Below, piece after piece: positions 21,141 to 32,942 of a stretch of DNA of 64,000 bases. Numbering within the stretch: the first letter of the stretch is position 1; each line of letters begins with the position of its first letter. Source of the DNA: Calycina herbarum (lineage: Eukaryota > Ascomycota > Leotiomycetes > Helotiales > Pezizellaceae); contig LLEY01000073.1 in assembly GCA_001414485.1 (NCBI GenBank), forward strand, positions 1 through 64,000, in the 5' to 3' direction. The notes beneath the pieces are model-generated. The model made no database searches, was not told where the DNA came from, and saw nothing but the letters and a program-made list of their open reading frames with translations. The translations under genes were made by a program, and so were the position numbers.

Positions 21141-22952
21141 ACTTTTGTAATTCAGTTTAGAAAGAATTTGATAGGTGTTGGGGTTTGGGGTTTGGGGTTC
21201 GGGGTTACGAATAGTTAGCGATTATGTGTATAAATTAATTTCACTCTTTTGACCATCAAGAATGACCATGAAATTGAATGTGCAGAGTTCGCACTCGAAA
21301 TTGCACCTTTCCTTCTTTCCCACTCGCTTCTTCCTTTCTTTGACCAAAAAAAAAGTACGAATCCATAAAGAGGCACGTGCTGACGAGTCAGGATTTAGAG
21401 AGGATTCCTAACCAACAATCCTTCTTATTAAATGCTACAATTCGAACAGCCTAATTTTACGAATGAGGCATTGCTCGTAGAAATCCATACCAATGAGTAA
21501 GCTTTGGTAGTACTCGAAATGAATAACCTTAAAACGTGACTTTGGGAAACATCGTGGCTGTACCTCAGCCACGATTGAAACAGCGAAGTAGTGATTTTCA
21601 AGTTTTCGGTGGATGTCAAACAGAAATAGAGTTTTGGTGGCAACTATTCAACACCGTGGCAACAAGCTCAACAACACAGCAATGCATCTCTCGTGTTTTC
21701 TCCTCTCGTGTTTTCCTCTTAGTGGTTGCACTTGCAAAACCTCGGTCGCGCCAATCAGTACTAAAATAAAGCGACCAGCACCGAGTACATACGTATGCAG
21801 CCACACAGGTAAGTACAGCATACAGAGATCCGAATTGAGGATGTTTTCCAATTCTCCTCAGATGCTGTTTTGGTTTCGTCGTTGTCGGGTCAATTCTGGA
21901 AGTTCGGCAATTGAATCTGACAAAATACAGTCATTTTTCCCGGCGCGTACTAGTACTTTGTGGTGGTACTTTGGAGAAACCCCCCAAAGTCTTCACAGAG
22001 ATAATAATTCCAAGTTCAAAAATTGCTGCGATCAGTAGGTACTTCGTAACTGTCATGCGATAGAAAAAAGTACGAAACTCGCACGTAATCGCAGCACACC
22101 AAGTTTGGTGGAAAGTTCGTATTTGTTGATAGAGGATGTAAAGGGGGGAGGCTCCGCTTTATTGTTTTTTTTCTTTCAATGGCCAGCCAGGGAAGCGGAT
22201 CGACGAATACGAGATTGGGTTCTGGGGGAGGGGGCAAGGCATGTATGTGGACCCTGAATTGAACAACAGCCACCAATGACATGTGAATTGACGTCTCTGA
22301 GAACCAGAGAGCATTGAACACAATGAGACATCCTCCACAAAGCAGTCAAGTTGTTCAAGGGGCATTTCCAGGTGGCATGATGAAAGAATTTGAAGAAAAA
22401 GGGGTAGCCAAGATTCAGGGGAACACAACAGGGGCATGCAGGACTGACGCGATGGAGTCCGATCTCGCGGATCCTTTTCCGCTGGTCTCTTGGCACCTTA
22501 AACTTTGCTCAAACTACTAGCCTCGGATATACGAGCCAATTGGATTCCATGCGCAAGTGAATAAGTGGGTTTCTCAACGCTCGTACGGTTAGCGCTCCCC
22601 CACACCCGAAAGCAAATTAAGCTAATTTAAAGCACGCCACAAGGCCGGGGTGAAGTGTGGAAAAACAGGGCATGCAAGTCCACAGTAACCCGCTCCGACG
22701 CGCTTGGCTATTTTGGTTATTTTTGTTTCTCCCAAGGGTGTTTTCATAAAGTCATCTCGTTCGCTCCTCCTCTGCTCTTCTCCCTTCCTTCCCTCCTTCC
22801 TCCCTCAACCTCTCTCGTTCACCACCCACTGTCGTTTACAACACACCCGCTCGCTACATCTTGACTTCTCGCCTCTGTCTTAATCCACCACTTCAATACC
22901 AAAACAATCACCAAACTACATCTACATCACCCGATAATTTAATACCGCCAAC
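21141..22952. other. 1.8-kb intergenic region with a pyrimidine-rich leader at its right end
   Basis: Only overlapping short frames without motifs are seen at 21400-22520. The stretch 22755-22830 is nearly all C and T (CTCCTCCTCTGCTCTTCTCC and similar). This is typical of promoters of strongly expressed fungal genes and belongs to the GPI-protein gene to the right. Confidence 0.5.
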
Positions 22953-24056
22953 ATGCGTTTCACCACCATCATCTTTTCTGGCCTCGTTGCCGCTGTCTCC
23001 GTCAGTGCTCAATCGGCATCTGCTTCATCCACCCAGACCGCCAGTGCCGCCGAGATCTCCAAGGAGGCATGCTTGACTGCTTGTAAGTCATCAATTGGGG
23101 AGATGTAAAGGAATGGAGGCCGGACTCGCATTCTAACATTCCCTCTCAGGCCCTGCTAGCGACCCAAGCTGTAGACAAAAGTGTGTTGTCCCTGTCGCCG
23201 ACGAGGTCGCTCTCACCAACTCCCGAAACGCCTGTATCGCAGCGTGCCCACAAGGTGACGGAACTGCCTCTGCCAACTTGGCCTACCAATCATGCCAAAC
23301 TGCATGCCGTATCGCTACCGTTGCCACTGCTACTCTTACCACCCCAGCTACCGTTGCCCCAGTCGCTAGCTCTTCCACCGCAGGTAAGTGATCGAAATCC
23401 ACTGTCTCGAAATCTTCGAACAAATGTCTTTACTACTCTACGAACACCTACTTCTATCTCAATTGTACGAAACAGGCAAGGAGGATTGAAATCTTTGTTC
23501 GAGAAGATGTAGGAGAATGAGGAACTTGGTTTCTTGATTCTTCTAAAGCTTTAGAACAATCTTTGCAATTGTACAAGATCTACTCGAGCAAAGAGAAACG
23601 AGGGCTTCGCACAGCAATGCTCATTCCTCAGACGTTTCTCATGAACTCCTCCTGCCCCTCCAACATTTCCAGAGAATCATACTGAGGCGAATACTGATAA
23701 TATTCACAGCTGTTGCATCAGGAAGTGCCACCGCAACCGGTTCCGGATCTGTCGCCTCTGCGTCAGGATCCGCATCTGGAGCTGTCTCTTCAGGCTCATC
23801 AGCCACTGGTTCTGTTGCATCATCGTCTGGCACCCTCAAGACGGTAGCAAGCTCCGCCACTGCAGGTAAGTTCTCAAAATTCACCCTCTTGAAACCCGAT
23901 CGAAACTGACACATTATAGCCGTCGGTTCAGCTGGTTCCTCTGCTACCTCATCCGGGGGCGCCGCCGCTACCTCCTCAAAGGCATCATCCGCCGACAACG
24001 TCAAGGTCGGCTCCATCGCCGGTCTTGCCGCCTTCGCTGCCATTTTCGCCTTGTAA
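22953..24056 (+). CDS. GPI-anchored Cys- and Ser/Ala-rich surface protein
   Basis: Four exons join in frame: 22953-23082, 23150-23383, 23710-23865 and 23920-24056, giving 218 residues. A signal peptide (MRFTTIIFSGLVAAVSVSAQ) precedes an eight-Cys segment built from two CX3C pairs: CLTACPASDPSCRQKC and CIAACPQGDG ... SCQTAC. A Ser/Ala/Gly/Thr-rich stalk follows, suited to O-glycosylation. The end is a GPI-addition signal (SSADNVKVGSIAGLAAFAAI, then FAL). The product is likely a plasma-membrane or wall protein. The third intron is 326 nt, long for this window, and might hide an extra exon. The Cys pattern is not CFEM. I know no exact family. Confidence 0.82.
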
Positions 24057-26402
24057 GCACTCGAATTCTGAATACTCATGCATGGTTACGAACTTTGGGA
24101 TGTTTGGAAGGGATGGGGGAAACAAAAATACTCTGGTTTAATGGAGGTGAATAACTGGGCTGGGTACAATACCCACGACATCGGCTCCTTGTGAATATCT
24201 AATCGTCGATGTTGGAAATCTTTTTGGCCAGTTCAACGAATGCAAATCCATTGAACGAGATCATGATTCTTTTTTTTGTTTTGATTACGGGTGTCTTGGA
24301 AATAATTCCTTGATTTTTTGGGTTATGACTTGCGATGGCGTACTCTAGTGTCAGTGTTCAACAAAAAAAAACTTGAAGTTAATGTTAATATTTTTTGATT
24401 TAGTCATCATTTGTCTTGATATTGGTGACCAGGTTTTTGTGCAAGTGCAAAGTTCTCTGCTCCAGATGGTGTCTCATGTACACATCGTATCATATATCCC
24501 AAACGTTCCGCAATCAGCTACTGTCCATAGCCTAATTGAGGGAAGAGATTTTGTTTTATCTTGGTGTTCAATGCACGTTGGGAGTCATCTAGTGGCATGA
24601 TCTTTCTTGTGTAGAGTATGCTGCTGATAAAGGTGGTGATATTTCTAAATAACCTATGAACAGCTCAATGTTCTTTAGTGCTCTTCGTGGGTTACCCGGG
24701 AATACCAGTGGCCTGCCCCTTGAGCCCACACCCATAAACTTTTTTATTTCATCGGATGCCTCATTTCCCTTGCCACTATTTATTTTCAAATGTCAGCGAG
24801 GTTCGTAGGAAGAGATTCCCCTTTCTTTCGCGGTGCAATCTACCCAGCCACAGTTCTATGGTGCTGAGTGCCACTTCTCGGACTGGACATTTAAAGAAAA
24901 GAGTTACAAGGAGCAAAGTTCCTTTTTATCACTTTATCTGCTCACTGTCTTATGTACTATTTCGCTGTCTGTCGTACAAGCTCCTACTATTGCATCATCC
25001 TTGATGTCGCATCCTCAACTGTCGCGTGCTCACTGCTGGATAACTTATACTTACTTGGTGTTTCTATGCCCATCCTTATTTTTTTTTTGAGAATAATTTT
25101 TTGAGAATCATCGTGGTTCAAGTATGTGCGATGATTAATAAGGAGAAGGAGGGAGAAATCAGTGAGGCTAGCAAAGAATTGAGAGTCATGTCCATAGGGT
25201 GATGTACTAGGTGCACTAGCTTAACTAACCCCCTTGGGAAAGGTGGGAGAGTGAGCAAACACATTTCCCCGCCCCCGGATTTTCCTCTCTCTTCATTACC
25301 TTTTCAAGAAAGCCACGGCGAGAGTACCACAGCTGTAGTACGACAGTGAGGGTGAAAATTAGATATCTAACATCCGGTACTTGATATATTCGGACCCCCT
25401 TTTTTTTTTTGCGATATCCGTGATGCGATTTAGTCTTTTTTGGGGGGGGGGGTTGTAGATTCAGGGAGGATGCGGCATCTGGTCCATCCACAACAACAGC
25501 GTCACGATGAGGTTGATGTCATTTTCAAAAGCTTCCTCGCAAGTATCTGGCCTCGAGAATTGACTGACATTGTGGATATGCTTGCATGTAAGAGCTTCTG
25601 TCCCTGCGCTGTGTGCAGACCAACTTACCTTTGATCGTGTAAAAACTTTCAAGATAATCAATTTGTTCGAGGAGGCTTCGAAAACTCGAGGTCTTGGTTC
25701 CCCCAGTGGGGTTGTTTGGGTGACAAAAAAAGGCAGGTGTATGTAGAGCACCGATCGAGGCTATTATGCCTAACTCAGATACTTCCTCTCAGCGTGCAGG
25801 CATGAAACAGATCTTATGCATGTTCCCGGTGGACACTGAAAGTGGCACCATTACTTTATTACCGACGCATATAACTCAACGCAAATAACATAAAAAGTCT
25901 AGAACTCAAGGGAATCGTTAATTAGCACCCTACGCATCTATTCATATTTTTGTTTTGTTGAATTTTTATGTTGTGATTTTAGTAGGGTCGCAAGTAATGG
26001 TGCCACTTTCCGTGACCACCGGGAGGCATGTTGGAGTTGCACTTAGCGAAACGTGGGTTTCTCAAATCTGCGGGCAAGCGTTCACCGCTAATCATTATAC
26101 CATATCCGGTTCAGCTGTTGTACTTTCCAAGATGAAAGATCCCAAGATGGGGTTTGGAGCCTTTTTTCTGTTTGTTGCATTGCATCTGTAGCCGAAAAGG
26201 TTGCACACAGGTGGAGTGATCCTGTTGAGCTTCGAGGTTGAGGGGAGGTGAGCAATGTCTCTTTCCCCTATCGTTGAACGCGATGCTCCTGGCTAGTCTT
26301 TGCGACGGTCCATCATCTCAGTTCGGCTCATGTCAACAAGGTCAATCAATATACGACAATTTCACTTATTTTTCCGCGTCCGTTTCCCCACAGGATCCCC
26401 AA
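24057..26402. other. 2.3-kb intergenic region containing a MITE
   Basis: Short frames at 24373-25751 have no motifs. A run of 11 G lies at 25442-25452. The element at 25825-26023 is listed separately. The last 380 bases are the upstream region of the ankyrin gene. Confidence 0.45.
25825..26023. mobile_element. Short inverted-repeat transposon (MITE), possibly Mutator-like
   Basis: The ends match as an inverted repeat of about 32 bases: CCCGGTGGACACTGAAAGTG at 25825 onward, and the reverse complement CCCGGTGGTCACGGAAAGTG at the right end, both continuing GCACCATTACTT. The flanks are ATGCATGTT (25816-25824) and AGGCATGTT (26024-26032), an 8/9 match that fits a 9-bp target duplication. At 199 bp with no coding frame it is non-autonomous. 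A hAT origin with an 8-bp duplication is the alternative. Confidence 0.75.
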
Positions 26403-29400
26403 ATGATATTACCAGTTCTCTTACTTTGTGCTTCCTTCGTTCCAGCAACGACCGCCGTCGAATCCGCCAAAGAATGGGACGACTTCACGAACAATTTCGC
26501 CACGGACCTGGCACCAATCATCGTCCTCTTCGGTGAACAAGTCTCAAAGTAATTCCTAAGCGAGTCCACCAGCATTTGGGACAACATCATATTTGGCGTG
26601 GCTCCTCTCGGTGTTATCACAGCAATTGTCTCAGCAATCCGCGTTTATGGAAATTCTTCCTTGAAAGCTTTCATCGGACGAGCACAAGAAGCCCATGGCC
26701 AAGCGGAAGCCGAGTTGTGCTCTTCGACAAGCGAGGATGTCTGCGAGTTGTGGTCGAATGGTGGGATTTGTCGTGTCTTTGGACGTCCGAAAATACTCGA
26801 GTTTATTTTCATCAAGGAGAAAGCAGACTTCTATCCTAGACCCGGAGCTGAAGATCTCACTGAGCTGGCTTCGTGTGGAATATTTCTGCCGCGAGAACTG
26901 TTTGGTGGGAGGAGTTCATCGACAACGAGAGATCAGCAAATGTACGGCTGGCGTGAAGTAAACGGAAAGAAGGCCAGCAAAGAGGCAGACGAGGAAGATC
27001 AGCCACTCGAGAAAGCAAGAAACTTTGCACCGTATCCAAACCTCTCCCTTAACATTGGAATCAGAAAGGTTTCCCCCAAAGCCCTCTGGGTTGTTGCCGT
27101 ATTCGGAATATGGGCACAGCTGAGTTTCTTCGGCTTTGCGACATGGATCACATTTTATAAACCCGACTTATATAAAGATGACGGTCCTCCACACATATGG
27201 TCATTTGGGCTAGCAACATCCGGAACGGCGCTTCTTGTCATTGGCATGACACTTTGCGCTTTTCTGATTGAGCGTAATTCCATCGAGAGGAAATTTTGCC
27301 AGGATCAATCACAGGTTCGGCTCCATCAATACCTCCTATTGAAATTTAGTAACTGGTTTCTAGGAAGCGAAGCCAACCAGGATTTTTTGGCTGCAGCCCG
27401 GTGGTCAGCGCGTTGGCGATCAATCTTTCAACGTATTTGCTTATTCGCGACCCAAACAAGAATTTATCACCTCATGGAAAGCAGATCACGACAGTGAGGC
27501 TAGTCTGGTATGTAGGCATATGTTATTGGTGCTCTGGGTGGCAATATTATCGTCGAGCTTGGGATTTGTCTGTCAGTTCGTTGGTTTTCGCGGTTTGCAC
27601 GCATCAATTGCGTTATATCAACTTGCAGTTACACTGTTGATGGCGATTTTTCGGGCGTTTCTTCGCAGTCGACGTCTCGGGAAGGAAAACAACAAGTTAG
27701 AAGACTTGGGCATGAATGTCGAGGGACACGAGCTTGACTGGCAGGCGCTGGAACTCGAGAGGCCTTTCAGAGTCTCCAAGACGCATCAACGCGGCCTCTA
27801 TGACTGGTTACTGAATAAAGTCCGCAAAGATATTACTCGAAGGGAAGATGAAAACCAAGACACTTCTGCGGATAGATGGTTAATCGTGGACGATCCTCTT
27901 CCCGTTATGGCTCGCACGGCTATTGACCTCAAGAAAACATACACAGTACCAATCTGTGTTGATGACCACATTGTAGGGGGGCCGACAGATTTCACCATGG
28001 CTTGCGCAAGTTTCAACGAGAGGAAGAGCCGACATAACACAGACCACAAACATCCAAATAAAGCCGCCAGGCTCATGCTATACAGAGCAAGAATGTCATA
28101 TCTGACTGGTACTGCCGTGGAGTCTCCCGAACACAGGTGGGATAGCGAAATACGACAGATTGCTGCTCGGCTTCAAGATGCCATACAAGAGTCGACAGAT
28201 TATATTTTCAGGAGTATGAAACTCTCAAAGAACTGGAACACTGTGGAGTCTCTCGTTTGGTCAACAGCATGCCAACTGCTCGCACCTTCCAACGGAGATC
28301 GGAAGGTTTTTCCCATACACCTTAGTATGTACCGGAGGGGTGGTCAGTGGAAAATCAGCCAACATCAACTCGAAGCAGTTCTTGGGCTTTGGAGCTGGTC
28401 TCTGGCGCAACTCACAATGGGACAGCAAAATATATTGTTCAAGAAAAAGACATTCGCAGCCACTGAAAGTGACCACGCGAACGAAGTCCTTTCTGCGATT
28501 CGCCTATGGGTTACTCAAACACTGCCAATATCGAGGGATAGCTTTCGACAAGTTCGAAATGGTCTCAATGATTCTTACTACCCAACCACACTTTCAATTC
28601 CACTTCGATCGCTCACGTGGTACTCACGAACTCAAGAGAACGAAACTGCCAGCGTCCTTCTATCCATTACAACTAAAAGTCCCCCACTGCAGTTGATTGC
28701 TCAAGACATTTTTGCACTATTCATTAGCAGGCTAGCGGATATCATCGAGCCACTAGAAGAAATAGAGCCGGTCAACTTTCTCAATCAAAATAATGCTACT
28801 ACAAATCGACAAACCCTACTCGACCGATCATATGCCTCGGCTTTGACCAATGATCATCTAGCTTCAATTGCCGAAACTTTTATTTCATTCAACATTGGAT
28901 CAAGAGAAGATGCTTTAGCAAGCATCGTTCCGCCGCTTCTGCAGAGATCAAAGTTACCCACCCTTGACGAGGTAACAGAAAAGTTGTTATTTACCGCGAA
29001 GTGCATGCGGAGGAAGGGTCAATTCAGTGAGGCTGAGGATATACTTCGAATGATATTTCCAAACTCATCGGCTCGACTTCAAGAAAAGACCGTGAGAAGT
29101 TTGGGCGAGCTCTACCGCAAAGCTCTTCGTTCGCGAGAAAGAGAGACTAGACTTTTCGGGAACACCGGTCTGAAATCCTTGTGTGAAACAAAGCGCTTTT
29201 CAGAGGATCGGCCCCTATTTGACCAGTCCCTCAAAACCCTCGTATACTACAATTACGCCAGGTTATTTTATGCCATGGAGTCAGGTGACCCACGCTCTCG
29301 ATACGACGAGTTCGCGGAAACAAAGCTAGACATCGACAGTATTATTAGTAAGCCAATAATGCCCTCAGGTCTGACCTTGATGGATGCGGCTTATCTCAGG

Positions 29401-30609
29401 AACAAAGATACTTTTGACCTCTCAAGGGTACTACAATGGGCGGTTGAAAATAATTGTCCTGAATTAATTGAAGATATGTGGGATTGTGTACTGACCAAGA
29501 ACGGCGAGAGAGGACTTGAAAGTGCAATGTTCTTGGCAATCGAAAAGAATTGCGAAGCCGAAACCCTTGAGTCGCTTTTTGAGTGGCCAAATATTGATCT
29601 CAACTTGAGGAAGAATCAGAAAACCCCTTTAACCCTGGGAAGTGAACTTGGGAATGCCATGGCAGTTGAGCTGCTTGTCAAGCAAGGAGCTGACATCAAT
29701 TCCATGGATGGCAGAGGTCTCACTCCAATCCAGGTCGCAATTGAGAATCGACAACAGGGTGTTTTCGAATATCTTCTCGAAGCGGGAGCCGACGCCAATG
29801 CCGGCGAGAATTCAGCGTTGATTATGGCTGTTGAGTGGAATAGGAGAGCTGTCGAATCATTGCTGAACCATAATGCCGTTATCAACTACAAGACTCGAGA
29901 CAGTTCCAGGTCGCCTCTTTTGCTCGCAAGCGAGAAGGGGCTTTCGGAAATAGCGGGAGTTCTGTTAGAGAAAGGTGCCATGCCGTATGAAGTGAACTCC
30001 CGAGGCGAACAGCCGCTCTCGCTTGCAATCGCAGGAGGGCATGTTGGTATGGTAGCGTTTCTTTTGAAGTGGTGTGATACAAATACTAGGTTACTTGTCG
30101 ATTCAATGCGGAGAGAACCCAAGTACGAGACCTTGCTACATAAGGCTGCCGTATTATCGAGTACCCGGATCGTTGAGCTGCTATTGGAATACAAGGCTGA
30201 TCCGACATGGACGGATAAATCTGGTCGTACACCTCTTCTGTTCGGCATCGAAATGGGTAGCGAGGAAGTGCTTGAGCCTCTTGTACGCACAAAGAGAGGA
30301 ATCAACATGCGCGGGAGAGAAATTTTTGTTACCCCACTGCACTTTGCGGCAGATCGAGGTAATGGGAAACTTGTGACTCTCCTACTACAAAATGGAGCTT
30401 ACGAAAGTGCGATGGATGGACTTAATATGACACCCCGGATGTTGGCCCAAGGAAGGGGTCATGAAGAGGTAGTAAGAATTTTACTGGAAGCGGAATCAGG
30501 GGTAAAGGATATCCGTACTTCACAGGTGAACGAGTTTTGGGAGAATCGAGAACAAAGGGCTAACCGGAATTCGATCTCTCCAAATGCTTCTTTGGAGTCT
30601 CTAGCCTGA
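26403..30609 (+). pseudogene. Large membrane ankyrin-repeat protein with a premature TAA
   Basis: This is a fungal ankyrin-protein family with a hydrophobic N-terminus (MILPVLLLCASFVPATTAV). The conserved block WDNIIFGVAPLGVITAIVSA, then IRVYGNSS and AEAELCSSTSEDVCELW, follows. Two membrane segments come next (ALWVVAVFGIWAQLSFFGFA; ATSGTALLVIGMTLCAFLI). A 49-nt intron (27315-27363) joins FCQDQSQ to EAKPTRIFWLQPGGQRVGDQ. More hydrophobic segments follow (MLLVLWVAILSSSLGF), then a long helical middle and about ten ankyrin repeats (about 29610-30500, for example ELLVKQGADINSMDGRGLTP). Spliced length is about 1,385 codons. Codon 50 is TAA (26550-26552) in GEQVSK-stop-FLSESTS, where related proteins as I recall them have Gln, so one C-to-T change explains it. 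Everything else is open, so the loss is recent or the start lies downstream. Confidence 0.8.
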
Positions 30610-31191
30610 GAATTGTGTCGAGCCAGTTCTCGAAACAAAAGCAGAGAGCGTTATTTGAAAGACCGAAACAAGCTGGATTTAATATTCTCATCAAACATTC
30701 GGATCTCTTCTGTCAACCTTCTTCCTTCTTAGGCTTTGCCAAATGCTGCTCCTTTTCATTTCGATACTCTCGTATCCCTCAGGAGAGTCCTGTCAGATTC
30801 CACAACGAAATCAACCTCCGTATCTCCATTTGTTTTGCTTTGAGGTCCCTCCTCGCTCGTGCTTTCTTTTTGACCTCCAACTTGCCCTGTCACCAGGATT
30901 CTTGAATCCTGCGACGTTGGTTCATTTATTTCCTCGGTCTCGATCCTCGTAGAAGCCCCCACTATCGACTCCTCGACTCCTACCACTACCAAAGTTGTCG
31001 TATTGGTCTTCGTCTGGTTTTCCATTTCACTCTGCCCTCATCCTCATCACTCCCACTTTTTTCCACATCACTATTCAAAGTAGCATCGCGATGCTTGCCT
31101 CCACTTGTGGTCGGTATAAGCTTTTTTGCATAAGTCCAAATTCCGTGTCATTGCTCCTTACCTTCTCAGACAACTCTTATGTACCCTTCAA
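30610..31191. other. Convergent intergenic region between two ankyrin genes
   Basis: It is the shared 3' flank of genes pointing toward each other. C/T-rich plus-strand sequence with no supported gene. Confidence 0.5.
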
Positions 31192-32942
31192 CTACATCTT
31201 CTCCTTCCAATCCAAAAGTACCTTTATTGCCTTACGCTTCTTCGGTGTCATCCACTCAAACTCAATTCTCCTCTTTATGCCCGGGTCCTCAACATCTACC
31301 ACCTTCGCACCAAGTTTGAGAAGACTTTCAACAGCCTCTGGTCGTCCAAATTGCAAGGCCTCCACCAAAGGAACCATCTCCTTCCCATGTTCTAGTGGCC
31401 ACGAATACACATCAACATCCCTCCCCATCTTCTCCACAAGCCATTCAATCATCTTCCCATGCCCCCTTATGACCGCCGAGTAAAAAGCCATATTACAAAA
31501 GTCATGCTCCCGCGGTCTATGATCATCATACTTCTCCCAAATCGTCTCAGCAGCTTCCACATTCCCATTAATCGCCGCTCCCTGATACGCCTCCTCCAAA
31601 TCAATAAACTGAAGCTCATCTTCCTCCTCATCCTCGTCATCCCAATCAACAGGTTCCTCCCTAAACCCCCTCTCAAACATCATAAACACAATATCGAAGT
31701 GGTTATTCGCCGCCGCCTCATTAAAAGCATTCCCACCTTGATTTTCATTCTCGGCATCGAGATCAAGAAGGTGTTCCACGATCTTCAAATGTCCAGCTTT
31801 AGCAGCCGTAACAATAGGTCTCTCACCATCCCACCCATCGCATTCCCAAATCTCCGCTCCCCCTTTGATAAACCTCTTCACCATCTCCAAATCGCCTTCT
31901 TGACAAGCTGCATGCATCAAATTCTCATCAGCAGTAAGCACGCAAATATGATCATGGCGGTCGAGGAGGAAAGAAACGATTTTGGGATTCCCATGCAACG
32001 CAGCTGCCCTGGCAATCCCAAGCTCTTCGCAGCCTCTAAGCTCTTGGCAGCCTCTTTCTTTTTTTCCGCAGGGAAATTTCGGATCGTAGAATCGGCGAAT
32101 GATATCCAATTTTCCGAGTTGAGCAGCGGCTTCTCGGGCGGAGATGGTGAAGTCCATGTAATCGTAACTCTGGACATCCGGATCTGCTTCCTTCTCAAGC
32201 AACATCTCGACAAGATCCACGCGTCCCAATCTGGTAGCAGTATTGAGAGGAGTGCCAAAGAAGGTGGTTTCGAAATTGATATCCAACCCTTCTTCTTGCT
32301 TCAAGAATTCTTGAAAGATCTCCTCATATTCTCCAGAAGCCATGGCGATGATAAAACAAGACATCCTAATATCCATCACATCAACCACTCCCTCCTCCCC
32401 CTTCTCCTCGATCCGCTTTTCCTCCAGCTTATCAGCTCTCGTATCAAAAGACCAATTATCGAATTTCATATCCGTTAATAGTCGAGAGATAACGTGAACT
32501 ATCTTCTCTCTCTCTCCATCTGCTTTCTCTTCCGCGCCTCTGTTTGACTTCAAACCCATCTCATCGATAACAGATCTCATAAGAGTCTTCCACTCCCACT
32601 GATTCTTCCCCGAAACAATCTTCCCAAAAGTCATGCGATACCGAAAAACCTCAATACACCGGTCCTCATAAGGATTAACCAGAATCTGGATATCGTCCGG
32701 GTGAGAAAAGGCAAGGATGGCTTTAATGGTTTCCTCGTTAAAGAATCCTATTCCCGTATAAGTATGTATTTCGACATCAGATTTCAATGCAGTACGAGGA
32801 GCACTGGGTTGTAGGTTCACTCACGATTAACCTTCCTCAATCGCAATTGAAGCCGTACATCATCCTCCCGATGAATCCTTACATACTGCCTGATAATTCC
32901 CGTCAACACCTCATTAGGTAGTGTGATCGTAGTCGATGCCAT
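31192..32942 (-). CDS. Ankyrin-repeat protein, two exons (557 aa)
   Basis: Exon 1 (32942-32825) encodes MASTTITLPNEVLTGIIRQY, then VRIHREDDVRLQLRLRKVN. This is an F-box-like N-terminal helix pair often seen on fungal ankyrin proteins (LP-x-E-x-L). A 77-nt intron (32748-32824, GTGAGT ... AATAG) restores VNRFFNEETIKAILAF in exon 2 (32747-31192). Ankyrin repeats follow: GTPLNTATRLGRVDLVEMLL, NLMHAACQEGDLEMVKRFIK, RPIVTAAKAGHLKIVEHLLD and VEALQFGRPEAVESLLKLGA. Low-complexity acidic stretches (EDEEEDELQ) separate some repeats. An in-frame ATG lies further upstream (33116), but its segment looks like leader sequence. It is a protein-interaction scaffold of unknown partner, arranged convergently with the larger ankyrin gene. 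Confidence 0.85.

Noticed and set aside
31459..32478. 339-codon plus-strand frame opposite the second ankyrin gene
   Set aside because: Its residues mirror the ankyrin codons. The minus strand has ankyrin motifs and a matching intron.
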